In this document: positions 5,279-14,511 of the stretch, in pieces
Layout: the number at the start of each line of letters is the position of its first letter
Numbering within the stretch: the first letter of the stretch is position 1
Source: Flavobacterium sp.
Lineage (GTDB): Bacteria; Bacteroidota; Bacteroidia; Flavobacteriales; Flavobacteriaceae
Assembly (NCBI RefSeq): GCF_004211145.1
Contig: NZ_SEBS01000012.1
Location: 40,951 to 104,950 of the forward strand
DNA length: 64,000 nt
Direction of reading: 5' to 3'
Translations under genes and position numbers: made by a program
Notes under the pieces: generated by a model
Seen by the model: the letters and a program-made list of their open reading frames with translations, nothing else
What the model was told of the DNA's origin: nothing
Databases searched by the model: none

Positions 5279-7597
5279 ATGACCATGAAAAAGAAAAGCC
5301 CCATCGATAGCCTCGCAAAATATTACGACATCGCCGAAAAATACGTGCGTGAAAACGTAACGGACCTCACCAAAAAATTCAAAACAGCCAAACACGCCAA
5401 GACGAGTATCCGCCAACACGACATGACCGATTGTGCCGCGGCGTGCATCGCATCGATCTCGGCACATTACGATCTGGAACTCCCGATAGCACGCATCAGG
5501 CAATACGCCGGAACCGATAAAAAAGGAACGAACATCCTGGGAATCATCGAAGCCGCCGAAAAGCTCGGGTTTGAAGCGAAGGGCGTTCGCGCCGATTTCG
5601 ACAGCCTGTCGGTAATTCCCAAACCCGCGATCGCGCACGTCGTCGTGAACGATACGCTCCATCATTATGTCGTGATTTATTCGGTAAGCAAAGAAACCGT
5701 AACGATAATGGATCCCGCCGACGGACAATTCCACGAAAAAACCCACGACGAGTTCAAGTCAGAATGGACGGGAATTTTAGTTTTGCTGATGCCCGACGAA
5801 GGTTTCCAGACCGGAAGCTCCAAAACCGACGTCACGAAACGATTTTGGCACTTGCTCAAACCACATAAATTCGTGTTGATCCAGGCGCTCATCGGAGCAC
5901 TGGTTTTCACACTGCTCGGATTCTCAACTGCGATCTACATCCAAAAAATCACCGACTTCGTGCTCGTCGGCGGCAACACGCGATTATTGAATTTACTGAG
6001 CATTATCATGATCGCGCTTTTGCTGCTGCAGATCGTAATCGGGATTTTCAAGGACATTTTCCTAATAAAAACCGGCCAGCAAATCGATGTCCGACTGATT
6101 TTGGGTTACTACAAACACCTGCTCAAACTGCCGCAACAATTCTTCGACAACATGCGCGTGGGTGAAATCACGTCGAGGATCAGCGACGCCGTCAAGATCC
6201 GCACATTCATCAACAGCGTTTCGTTAACGCTTACGGTAAACGTGATGATCCTGTTTTTCTCGTTCGCGCTCATGTTCTCATTTTACTGGAAACTCGCGTT
6301 GATCATGTTGCTCGTGATTCCATTGTATGCCGCGATTTATTATGTGACCGACAAACTCAACAAGAAAACCGAACGCGCCGTCATGGAAAATTCGGCAAGC
6401 CTGCAAAGCCAACTCATCGAATCGTTGAATTCAATCGGGACGATCAAACGCTTCGGGCTCGAGGAATATGCGAACATCAACACCGAAACGCGATTCATAA
6501 AATTGCTCAAATCGGGTTATAAATCGTCGTTAAATTCCATTTTTTCGAATACGAGTTCCACGTTCGTCGCCCAGTTGTTCACGATCATCTTGCTTTGGAG
6601 CGGATCGTATTTTGTGATCGCTCGTGAAATCACGGCCGGGGAATTGTTGTCGTTTTACGCGATCGTAGGATATTTCACGCGACCCGTGGCGAGTTTGATC
6701 ACGGCCAACAACCAAATCCAGAACGCGCTTATCGCCGCCGACCGATTGTTTGAAATCCTCGACCTCGAACACGAGGAAACCCAGGACAAGATAAAAGCCA
6801 AAAAGACCGACGTGGGCGACATCGTGTTTAAAAACGTCGCATTCCGATACGGAACCCGCGTCGATGTATTCGACGATTTCAGCCTTACGATTCCGCACGG
6901 AAAAATCACGGCCATCGTCGGGGAAAGCGGTTCGGGAAAATCAACCTTGATTTCGCTCCTGCAGAACATTTATCCGATCCAAAAAGGAAACATCCATATC
7001 GGCGATCTCGATTTACGGTATATCGACAACGCGAGCCTGCGCGAATTGGTTTCGGTCGTGCCGCAGCAGATCGATCTTTTTTCAGGAAACGTGATCGAAA
7101 ACATCGCGATCGGATCGTTCGAACCCGACATGCAGCGCATCATCAAAATCTGCAAGGACATCGGGATTTTTGATTTCATCGAAGCTTTGCCGAATGGTTT
7201 CGAAACGCACCTGGGCGAAAACGGCGCGACGCTTTCAGGCGGACAAAAACAACGCATCGCGATCGCGCGCGCACTCTACAAAGAACCCGAAATATTGGTC
7301 ATGGACGAGGCGACCTCATCGCTCGACAGCACGTCTGAAAACTACATCCAAAACACGTTGAAAGTCCTGCGCGACCGCGAAAAAACAATTGTATTGATCG
7401 CGCACCGCTTGAGCACGGTTATAAATGCCGATAAGATCGTCGTGCTCGAAAAAGGAAAAGTCATTGAACAAGGCAACCACGCTGAACTCTTCAAAACACA
7501 AGGAAAATACTACCAACTGTGGCAGCAGCAAATGCCCGTGCTTGAAAATTTCGCGGTCGCAAAACCAAAAGCGGTTCGACGCAAAAAGGAGAATTGA
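5279..7597 (+). CDS. C39-peptidase-containing ABC transporter (double-glycine peptide processing and export)
   Basis: A 772-residue bifunctional exporter. Starts at 5279 (MTMKKK) or 5285 (MKKK) are likely; the longer frame from 5249 would begin inside the terminator. After a 40-residue basic N-terminus comes the C39 peptidase: Gln46, catalytic Cys52 (MTDCAAAC), His129 (LHHYVVIY) and Asp145 (IMDPADG) are all present, so it should be active. The membrane domain follows at about 195-480. The ATPase contains Walker A (GESGSGKST, near 547), signature LSGGQKQR (near 650), Walker B with the catalytic Glu (ILVMDEATSSLD) and the H-loop (IAHRLST). This family removes double-glycine leaders while pumping the peptide across the inner membrane, and the two adjacent peptides are evident substrates. 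The HlyD homologue at 2808 would be its adaptor. Confidence 0.95.
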   Translation: MTMKKKSPIDSLAKYYDIAEKYVRENVTDLTKKFKTAKHAKTSIRQHDMTDCAAACIASISAHYDLELPIARIRQYAGTDKKGTNILGIIEAAEKLGFEAKGVRADFDSLSVIPKPAIAHVVVNDTLHHYVVIYSVSKETVTIMDPADGQFHEKTHDEFKSEWTGILVLLMPDEGFQTGSSKTDVTKRFWHLLKPHKFVLIQALIGALVFTLLGFSTAIYIQKITDFVLVGGNTRLLNLLSIIMIALLLLQIVIGIFKDIFLIKTGQQIDVRLILGYYKHLLKLPQQFFDNMRVGEITSRISDAVKIRTFINSVSLTLTVNVMILFFSFALMFSFYWKLALIMLLVIPLYAAIYYVTDKLNKKTERAVMENSASLQSQLIESLNSIGTIKRFGLEEYANINTETRFIKLLKSGYKSSLNSIFSNTSSTFVAQLFTIILLWSGSYFVIAREITAGELLSFYAIVGYFTRPVASLITANNQIQNALIAADRLFEILDLEHEETQDKIKAKKTDVGDIVFKNVAFRYGTRVDVFDDFSLTIPHGKITAIVGESGSGKSTLISLLQNIYPIQKGNIHIGDLDLRYIDNASLRELVSVVPQQIDLFSGNVIENIAIGSFEPDMQRIIKICKDIGIFDFIEALPNGFETHLGENGATLSGGQKQRIAIARALYKEPEILVMDEATSSLDSTSENYIQNTLKVLRDREKTIVLIAHRLSTVINADKIVVLEKGKVIEQGNHAELFKTQGKYYQLWQQQMPVLENFAVAKPKAVRRKKEN

Positions 7598-7608
7598 TTG
7601 GATTCTTT

Positions 7609-7719
7609 GTTCGTTGTTCGACATTCATTATTCTTTTGAATTTCTTTTATCTACCGTCGATTTTCAAATATTGAAGTTTTGAATTGGGTTTTTTGAATGT
7701 CGAATATCGATTAACGAAC
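7609..7719. repeat. Intergenic inverted repeat downstream of the exporter
   Basis: GTTCGTT-GTTCGACATTC (7609-7626) is complementary to GAATGTCGAA plus AACGAAC (7695-7719), with a short insertion in the right arm. The 70-bp loop is AT-rich. No T-run follows, so this is better read as a repeat element than a terminator. Confidence 0.5.
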
Positions 7720-7814
7720 GGGGAATTTCGAAGTTTGCTCCCGCGTTAGGGTTGGCGGCACTGTTGAAGCTCGCGGCTTAGGCACGACAGCCGCAGCGAC
7801 TGCCGCCTGCCCGA

Positions 7815-7855
7815 CGGCGGCTTTAAAAATGCGACCAGCTTTTTTAAAGCCGCCG
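7815..7855. repeat. Long perfect hairpin upstream of prfC
   Basis: CGGCGGCTTTAAAAA (7815-7829) and its exact complement (7841-7855) flank an 11-nt loop. It could end transcripts from the exporter side, since the right arm starts with a T-run on the plus strand, or be a dispersed palindromic unit. Confidence 0.7.
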
Positions 7856-7883
7856 GAACGCCCAAAACCCTGAGCCCTGAACC

Positions 7884-7913
7884 TTGCACCCTGAACCAAA
7901 ATCCCTACCTTTG
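7884..7913 (+). promoter_or_regulatory. Promoter of prfC
   Basis: TTG (7884-7886), 19 bp, then TACCTTTG (7906-7913), a full match to the Bacteroidota consensus. It sits in a stretch of degenerate CCCTGAACC-like words and leaves a leader of about 15 nt before the ATG at 7932. This fixes the start at 7932 rather than the longer frame from 7884. Confidence 0.8.
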
Positions 7914-7931
7914 CACCCTATTTCAAAAAAC

Positions 7932-9521
7932 ATGAGCTTTTTAAAAGAAATCGAAAGACGCCGCACGTTCGGGATTATTTCCCATCCCGATGCAGGTAAG
8001 ACGACATTGACCGAGAAACTCCTGTTGTTCGGAGGCGCGATCCAGGAAGCCGGAGCCGTCAAGAGCAACAAGATCAAGAAAGGTGCGACATCGGATTTTA
8101 TGGAGATCGAGCGCCAGAGAGGAATCTCGGTTTCCACGTCGGTGCTGGCGTTCAACTACAAAGACAAGAAAATCAACATTCTCGATACGCCCGGACACAA
8201 GGATTTCGCCGAGGATACGTACCGAACGTTGACCGCGGTCGATTCAGTGATTGTCGTGATCGACGTCGCGAAAGGTGTCGAGGAACAGACGGAGAAACTC
8301 GTGTCGGTTTGCCGCATGAGAAACATCCCGATGATCGTGTTCATCAACAAACTCGACCGAGAAGGTAAGGACGCGTTCGATTTGATGGACGAGGTCGAAC
8401 AGAAACTCGGATTGCGCGTTACGCCACTGAGTTTCCCGATCGGAATGGGTTACGATTTTCAGGGAATCTACAATTTGTGGGAAAAGAACATCAATCTGTT
8501 CAGCGGTGACAGCCGAAAAAATATTGAGGAAACGATAGCATTCTCAGACGTTGCAAATCCTGAGCTCGAGAAAATCATCGGCGACAAACCCGCGAATAAG
8601 TTGCGTGAGGAACTGGAACTGATCAATGAAGTGTATCCGAAATTCGACCGAAACGATTATCTCGAAGGAAATTTACAACCTGTGTTTTTCGGGTCGGCGT
8701 TGAACAACTTCGGAGTGCGCGAACTCTTGGACTGTTTTATAGAAATCGCTCCGTCGCCTCGCCCCAAGGAATCGGACACGCGCGAAGTAAATCCCGAAGA
8801 GACAAAACTGACGGGATTCGTATTCAAGATACACGCGAATATGGACCCGAAACACCGCGACCGTTTGGCGTTCGTGAAAATCGTGTCGGGAACGTTTGAA
8901 AGGAACAAACCGTATTTGCATGTGCGACAGGGAAAATCACTCAAGTTCTCGAGCCCGAATGCGTTCTTCGCCGAAAAGAAGGAAATAGTTGACATTTCGT
9001 ATCCGGGCGACATCGTCGGGTTGCACGATACGGGGAATTTCAAGATCGGCGATACGCTTACCGAAGGTGAAAACATGAGTTTCAAAGGAATTCCGAGTTT
9101 TTCGCCCGAGCATTTCCGCTATATCAACAACGCCGACCCGATGAAGGCAAAACAACTCGAGAAAGGCGTCGACCAATTGATGGACGAAGGCGTGGCGCAG
9201 TTGTTTACTTTAGAGATGAACAATCGCAAGATCATCGGGACGGTCGGAGCGCTTCAATATGAGGTTATCCAATACCGATTGGAACACGAATACGGCGCGA
9301 AGTGTTCGTACGAGCCGTTTCCCGTCCACAAAGCGTGCTGGGTAAAGCCCGACGACGCTAAAAATGAAGAGTTTAAGGAATTCCGACGCATCAAACAAAA
9401 ATTTCTCGCGCATGATAAGTATGGACAATTGGTTTTTCTGGCCGACTCTGATTTCACTATCCAGATGACGCAATCCAAGTATCCAAGTGTGAAATTATTC
9501 TTTACGTCGGAATTCGAATAG
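7932..9521 (+). CDS. prfC: Peptide chain release factor 3
   Basis: A 529-residue translational GTPase, the usual length for RF3. It begins MSFLKEIERRRTFGIISHPD and contains G1 (SHPDAGKTT), switch I/G2 (ERQRGISVSTSV), G3 (DTPGHKDF) and G4 (NKLD), then the beta-barrel domain II (TGFVFKIHANMDPKHRDRLA) and the RF3-type C-terminal domain ending FFTSEFE. RF3 uses GTP to remove RF1 and RF2 from the ribosome after peptide release. The insert and C-terminus follow the RF3 rather than the EF-G pattern. It is monocistronic, with its own promoter just upstream and about 150 nt before the next gene. Confidence 0.96.
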   Translation: MSFLKEIERRRTFGIISHPDAGKTTLTEKLLLFGGAIQEAGAVKSNKIKKGATSDFMEIERQRGISVSTSVLAFNYKDKKINILDTPGHKDFAEDTYRTLTAVDSVIVVIDVAKGVEEQTEKLVSVCRMRNIPMIVFINKLDREGKDAFDLMDEVEQKLGLRVTPLSFPIGMGYDFQGIYNLWEKNINLFSGDSRKNIEETIAFSDVANPELEKIIGDKPANKLREELELINEVYPKFDRNDYLEGNLQPVFFGSALNNFGVRELLDCFIEIAPSPRPKESDTREVNPEETKLTGFVFKIHANMDPKHRDRLAFVKIVSGTFERNKPYLHVRQGKSLKFSSPNAFFAEKKEIVDISYPGDIVGLHDTGNFKIGDTLTEGENMSFKGIPSFSPEHFRYINNADPMKAKQLEKGVDQLMDEGVAQLFTLEMNNRKIIGTVGALQYEVIQYRLEHEYGAKCSYEPFPVHKACWVKPDDAKNEEFKEFRRIKQKFLAHDKYGQLVFLADSDFTIQMTQSKYPSVKLFFTSEFE

Positions 9522-9669
9522 ATTAATTTGCCTATATTTAAGAATAAATGAATTTAATGTGAGGATAATTTTAAATTTCGTTCTTTGCGAATAAAGTCTT
9601 AAAAAACAGACAGTCAAGTTTCGCTATTCCAAAATGATTCCTATCTTTACAACCGCAAAACCCAGCATA

Positions 9670-9882
9670 ATGAAGCAGAATTTATTCAAATTATATTTTC
9701 TTACTTTTTTCCTTTTGATTGATTTCGTGGCTTTTGCCCAACCCGGATCTGATGATGAAAATGATGACCTTGAAGGCAATGATCCGCCCGCAACTCCTAT
9801 CAACGGCAAATTGATTTGGCTTGCAGTTTTGGCGATCGTATTCGTTTACTTCACGTACAGACGACACAAGAAAGTAGCTTAA
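9670..9882 (+). CDS. Small secreted, membrane-anchored protein with acidic ectodomain
   Basis: A 70-residue protein starting MKQNLFKLYFLTFFLLIDFV and cleavable near AFAQ. The mature part is a short acidic linker (PGSDDENDDLEGNDPP), then a PATPING motif, one membrane helix (LIWLAVLAIVFVYF) and a basic tail (YRRHKKVA). The motif-helix-basic tail order resembles PID-CTERM-type tripartite sorting signals known from Bacteroidota, with PIN in place of PID; that assignment is tentative. The frame is open from 9634, but a -7-like TATCTTTA at 9642-9649 sits between the two ATGs, which supports 9670. A terminator follows at 9896. Function unknown. Confidence 0.75.
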   Translation: MKQNLFKLYFLTFFLLIDFVAFAQPGSDDENDDLEGNDPPATPINGKLIWLAVLAIVFVYFTYRRHKKVA

Positions 9883-9895
9883 TTTTCCAAGACAT

Positions 9896-9930
9896 AAAAA
9901 AAAAGCCTCTCCGAAAGAAGGGGCTTTTTT
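9896..9930 (+). terminator. Terminator after the small anchored protein
   Basis: An A-run with GCCTCTCC pairs imperfectly with GGGGC and six T. The hairpin is symmetrical enough to work in both directions. Confidence 0.65.
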
Positions 9931-9963
9931 ATTTTCGGAAAAATTCACACCATTACACGATGT

Positions 9964-9996
9964 AAAAAAAAAGCCTCCCGTTCAAGAGAGGCTTTT
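9964..9996 (-). terminator. Terminator of the first giant adhesin gene
   Basis: AAAAGCCTC (9969-9977) and GAGGCTTTT (9988-9996) form a 9-bp stem. On the minus strand it is followed by at least seven T, 17 nt beyond the stop codon of the gene ending at 10013. Confidence 0.85.
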
Positions 9997-10012
9997 AAAT
10001 TCCATTTAAAGT

Positions 10013-13000
10013 TTATCGTTTTATGACCCTAAGCGTCTTGACGTTCGCGCCTTGGGTGACGATTACGTTGTACACGCCCGCCGAAAGTGTCTTGCCGAAC
10101 TGCTGCACTTCCGCATCGATCGACTCGAAGTCACGTGTCTCTACTAATTTGCCAAGCATGTCGTAGACTTTGACGTTAAGTTTTTCATCGGTCGGCAAAT
10201 CGACATCGATCGAGAAGGATTCCGTATATGGATTCGGGTACGTAACAACCCTGAATGCCGTTTCAGGCGTTTCGACCTCATCCTTGATCGACGAGCGTGC
10301 GAACCCTGGTGCTGTTATCAACTCGCTTTCTCCAAACGGTGACCAAACGCCCGAAGTCATTACGGCAACGCGAATCGCGTAATTTCCGCCGACGACAAAT
10401 CCCGGAATCTGATTGAAATTGAAATACTGCGACGGGCGATCTACTACGGTAGTGGTGAAACCTCCATCAAGATACGTAAGCTCGAAACGGTACGACGTCG
10501 CGCGGTTCATGCTCGTCGTGTAAAACAGCATGGTCGGCGTGGTCGCGGTTCCCGGGTTGGTGATTACGGGAACGGCTGGCGTACTGACCGCACAAGGCGC
10601 GCCGAATCCAGAATAGACGCCATTTGTTTTCACGGCAACTTCGATCGTGTACGTCGTGCCGTATACATATGTGCTGAGCATCGTCAACGAGAACCAGTGT
10701 GTGACGCGATCCAATATCTGGACTTGGTTCGGCGCCGCAAGATCGGTCGTGTTCGTAATCCTGAAACGGTAACCCGTCACGCCCTGTAAACTCGTTGTCG
10801 CTATCAACGTGCTGATGTTGGGCAACGTAATTCCGCATTGGGACGGAGTGACCGAAGCCGCTCCTCCATTATCGAGTACGGCCGGCGTTGAGACCAGGCA
10901 TGTCGGCCCGTAATAGTTGAGCCAGATGCCATTGCGACGAAGCATTACCGAAATCGTATAGGTTGTCGCGTAATCGTAGCTCGGAAGTTGCGACAATTGG
11001 AAGTTCGGAGATGAACGGTCGATCGTTTGTTCGGCCAGGGTCGTGTTGTTGATTACCTTGAAGCGATAGCCGTCAACGGGCGCACCGAAGCTCACGGCCC
11101 CGACAAGCGCATTGATAACCGTTAAAGTGGTTCCGCATTGAGAAGGCAACACCTGCGAGAACAATTGGCTTCCTTCGTCTATGGTTCCGTCGCAGTCGTC
11201 ATCGATGCCGTTGAAGGCAACTTCAGGCGTATTCGGATGAACCGACGCAAGCGCATCGTTACAGTCGGTCGCATTGAGCGAATAACCTGCCGGAGGCGTG
11301 TTGGCATCGACAGCGCAAACGCTGATCAAACTTCCGGTTCCGTACGTATCGCCGTCGCCATCGACATAAAAATCGAATTCGGCGTGGATCGCAGCGACAT
11401 CGTCGTTACAATCGGTGTTGTTTAGTGAAAAGCCTGACGGAGGCGATCCTGCATCAACCGCACAGACACTTTGAATCGTCGTGCTTCCGAAACCGTCAAG
11501 ATCGGTATCGACGAAGAAGTCGAAATTCGCATTCACGGTATCGTCGGCGTCGTTGCAATCAGTATTATTGGAAGAATATCCCACTGGCGGCGTATTCACA
11601 TCGACAGCACAGACAGGTGTGAGCGAACCAACCCCGAAACCATCTTCATCACTATCCAAGTAAAACGAAAAAGTCGTATGCATGGTCGCGTCGTCGTCGT
11701 TGCAATCGGTACTGTCAAGCACGTAATTCGCAGGCGGAGCAAAACACGTGACCAAAGGCGCGTTCACGTCCCCGTAAGTATCCATGTCATCATCGGCGTA
11801 ATACGTTACGATCGCATTGACCTGCAAAGTCGCGGTGTTGTTTGCCGCGGGCGCGAACGAACATGTGAATGGCAAATCAGTGCGTTGGATATTCGTGATC
11901 GCCAAGGTTTGTCCGTTATTTCCCAAAACAAGGTTCACCGTAAACGAAGCGTTGCCCGAACCGTCGGCAATTACCGATGTAGCCGTTTGGGTGCCGCCGC
12001 CGTTAATCGTGTAACTCACTGTAGAAGTACTTCCCGCCAACATTCCCGTTAGATTGATCGTCGCATCGGCGTTCTGGCAGATTGTTGCGGCCTGGGATGT
12101 CGAGGCGAGTGTCGGCAAAGGGTTTACATTAACTGTTACATCGGCCGACTCGGTACCGCAACCGAACGGACTTTGTGAAGTAGCGGTATATGTCGTTGTC
12201 GATGTCGGTTTAGCGAACACTTTGAAAGCAGATGTTCCCGTGTAAGCTACCGTTGCTGCCGCGTCAGTATACAAACCGGTTGTCGGCGACCAAATTAGTA
12301 GTGGCGCGCTTCCGCTGAGTGACACGTCGTCAATTCCCCACCATGCGGTTGAGAACAAACCGATATTGGCCACGTAATTGAACCTGACCTTGAGATCGGC
12401 AACATTAATGTAGCTGTTAAGATTTACGTTATCAGTGACAAAGGCGTTGTCGTCACCTTGAGACGATGCATATGTTTTCACATTAGTCCAAGTACCGCCG
12501 TTCACGGAAACCTGAACCGAAACGCCTGACTCGCTTCCCTTTTTATACGTGTGCTTGTAAGAGAGCGTCAATCCGTTATAACCTGTAGTATTTATCGAGG
12601 CCGACGTAAGCGTAGTATTTGCGGTCCCCGATGAAAACAAAGTCCCTTGATTCGCAAGCATGAATTTACTCGCGTCGGGCGATGCGAAATCACCGACTGC
12701 CGCAACGGAATACGTACTCGCGCGATTGGCAAATGGCGAACCTGTGCTCGAAGTTCCGGCAGCCGTGAACGAAAGGGTCGCATTGAAATTCTCGGACATG
12801 ATCGGGTAACTCGTCGAAACACCACCAGTCGCATTGATCGGGACGATCGTATTTTGACACACGGTTGTCGATGTCGGCGTCAGGATAACCGGGGTCGGAA
12901 CCTGATTCACCGTAATCACGGTAGCAGCTGAAGTCGCCGGAGATCCCGTAAGACACGGAGAAGCGTTCGATGTCATTACGACCGTCACGCTGTCCCCGTT

Positions 13001-14272
13001 ATTTAACGTCGACGATTGGAATGTGGCGCTGTTGGTGCCCGAGTTCGTACCGTTGACTTTCCATTGGTACGATGGAGAACTTCCGCCGTTTACGGGAGTG
13101 GCCGTGAATGTCACTTGTGTTCCCGCGCAGATCGTAGTTACTGAAGCCAATACCGTGACGCTCGCAGGAAGCTGCGGATTCACCGTCATCGTTATTGCAT
13201 TCGACGTCGCGGGCAACCCCGTGCGACAAGGCGTCGATGAAGACATTACGCAGGTTATTACGGCTCCGTTGGTAAGCGCGTTGTTTGAATAGGTCGTCGA
13301 GTTCGTCCCGACATTATTTCCGTTCAGTTTCCATTGATAACTCGGAGATCCCGCATTTACGGGCGTTGCCGTGAAGGTTACATTTGTTCCTGCACAAATC
13401 GTAGTCGCCGTGGAGCTTATGTTGACGCTCGACGCTAAGACAGGATTTACCGTGATCACTGCCGCGGTTGACGTCACGGTGTGGCACGCGTTTATCACAT
13501 CGACCGTGTAACTTCCTGCATCGCCGGTTACTGTAGTCGGGATTGAATACGTGCTCGAAGTCGCGCCTGAAATATTTGAACCGCCCTTTTTCCATTGATA
13601 ACTCGTGGCGTTCGTTGCCGTTACCGACAAATTCAAACTGCTTCCGGCGCATAACGTTTGTGTTGTGGGTTGTGTTGAAATTATTGGACCGGCGCATGAA
13701 GTACCGCTGATCACTACACTTCGGTTGCGAAAGCTACGATTGCTTCCGTCGGAGTCCCAAGCATAAATTCGGACCGAGAACGTTTGTGTTGGCAACACTG
13801 TGATCGTGCCGGTATACGACTGTGATGTGGGTACTGTGCTACCCGATACAAATGTTCCGAGCGACGTTCCGCCCGTTGCGAATCCGTTAAGCGAATATTG
13901 AGCCGAGGCGGCCCAGGTTCCATTCGTAACACTATGTTCGAACGAGAGCGAAGTTATCGTAAGCTTATTTCCCGGAATAGGAACGATCTCATATTCGTAA
14001 TATTCATTCGTCACGAGACTTCCCGCATCGGTTGACCAAGAACTTGTCGTTACACCTGCTCCACTGCTATAGCTGGGGCTGTTGATGCCACTTCCGATAG
14101 CCATCGGTGTTCCCGTAACTACGCCACCGGTAACCGCGACGGAATTATTGTTCGTGAGTGCCCAAGTGCCCGTGAAGGCCTGGCCAAAACCTGAATAGGT
14201 GATCAGTAAAAAAAGCAAGGCAGCAATATAATTACTTCCCGCCATCCTAAATAGATGTGTTTTCATACGCAT
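10013..14272 (-). CDS. Giant secreted Ig-like / MopE-repeat protein with T9SS type A sorting domain
   Basis: A 1419-residue cell-surface or secreted protein. A signal peptide (residues 1 to about 31, ending YSGFGQ) is followed by a beta-rich domain, three Ig-like repeats at about 195-460 (pattern TLCAGSSLNLSVTA, SYQWKKGG), a jelly-roll domain at about 490-650 (ENFNATLSF to WWGIDDVSL), four Asp-rich MopE-type repeats at about 819-1010 (YYADDDMDTYGD, FYLDSDEDGFG) ending GIDDDCDGTIDEG, three 90-residue modules at about 1040-1320 and the sorting domain at about 1344-1419 (TYPNPYTESF to KTLRVIKR). Type A domains direct export by T9SS and removal or anchoring at the surface. Start at 14272 or the ATG two codons later. 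No enzymatic domain was recognised; adhesion or matrix binding is the likely role. Confidence 0.9.
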   Translation of the reverse strand: MRMKTHLFRMAGSNYIAALLFLLITYSGFGQAFTGTWALTNNNSVAVTGGVVTGTPMAIGSGINSPSYSSGAGVTTSSWSTDAGSLVTNEYYEYEIVPIPGNKLTITSLSFEHSVTNGTWAASAQYSLNGFATGGTSLGTFVSGSTVPTSQSYTGTITVLPTQTFSVRIYAWDSDGSNRSFRNRSVVISGTSCAGPIISTQPTTQTLCAGSSLNLSVTATNATSYQWKKGGSNISGATSSTYSIPTTVTGDAGSYTVDVINACHTVTSTAAVITVNPVLASSVNISSTATTICAGTNVTFTATPVNAGSPSYQWKLNGNNVGTNSTTYSNNALTNGAVITCVMSSSTPCRTGLPATSNAITMTVNPQLPASVTVLASVTTICAGTQVTFTATPVNGGSSPSYQWKVNGTNSGTNSATFQSSTLNNGDSVTVVMTSNASPCLTGSPATSAATVITVNQVPTPVILTPTSTTVCQNTIVPINATGGVSTSYPIMSENFNATLSFTAAGTSSTGSPFANRASTYSVAAVGDFASPDASKFMLANQGTLFSSGTANTTLTSASINTTGYNGLTLSYKHTYKKGSESGVSVQVSVNGGTWTNVKTYASSQGDDNAFVTDNVNLNSYINVADLKVRFNYVANIGLFSTAWWGIDDVSLSGSAPLLIWSPTTGLYTDAAATVAYTGTSAFKVFAKPTSTTTYTATSQSPFGCGTESADVTVNVNPLPTLASTSQAATICQNADATINLTGMLAGSTSTVSYTINGGGTQTATSVIADGSGNASFTVNLVLGNNGQTLAITNIQRTDLPFTCSFAPAANNTATLQVNAIVTYYADDDMDTYGDVNAPLVTCFAPPANYVLDSTDCNDDDATMHTTFSFYLDSDEDGFGVGSLTPVCAVDVNTPPVGYSSNNTDCNDADDTVNANFDFFVDTDLDGFGSTTIQSVCAVDAGSPPSGFSLNNTDCNDDVAAIHAEFDFYVDGDGDTYGTGSLISVCAVDANTPPAGYSLNATDCNDALASVHPNTPEVAFNGIDDDCDGTIDEGSQLFSQVLPSQCGTTLTVINALVGAVSFGAPVDGYRFKVINNTTLAEQTIDRSSPNFQLSQLPSYDYATTYTISVMLRRNGIWLNYYGPTCLVSTPAVLDNGGAASVTPSQCGITLPNISTLIATTSLQGVTGYRFRITNTTDLAAPNQVQILDRVTHWFSLTMLSTYVYGTTYTIEVAVKTNGVYSGFGAPCAVSTPAVPVITNPGTATTPTMLFYTTSMNRATSYRFELTYLDGGFTTTVVDRPSQYFNFNQIPGFVVGGNYAIRVAVMTSGVWSPFGESELITAPGFARSSIKDEVETPETAFRVVTYPNPYTESFSIDVDLPTDEKLNVKVYDMLGKLVETRDFESIDAEVQQFGKTLSAGVYNVIVTQGANVKTLRVIKR

Positions 14273-14511
14273 TGATTTTAAATAGATATTGCAAACCCGT
14301 ATCCGCTTCTGGCGGATATCGTAGTGTCTTGATATTTATTGGGTTGGCAGTTGTTGGAAGAATTAAACACAAGGTAGTTCGGAATATGCTTTATCTTAAA
14401 ATATATTCGATGTCGTACTTCTTTAATCGTTATAATGCCGATTTGATAAAAAAACAGCCCGCAAACTGTAGGATTTTGATTACTGATTAAAAATGTCGGA
14501 AAACGTCAAAT

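Noticed and set aside
2900..5279. Search for an immunity gene or lanthipeptide-type modification enzyme
   Set aside because: All coding space in the cassette is explained by the adaptor, HTH and two peptides; no extra credible ORF or modification enzyme was found, and the cores lack Cys.
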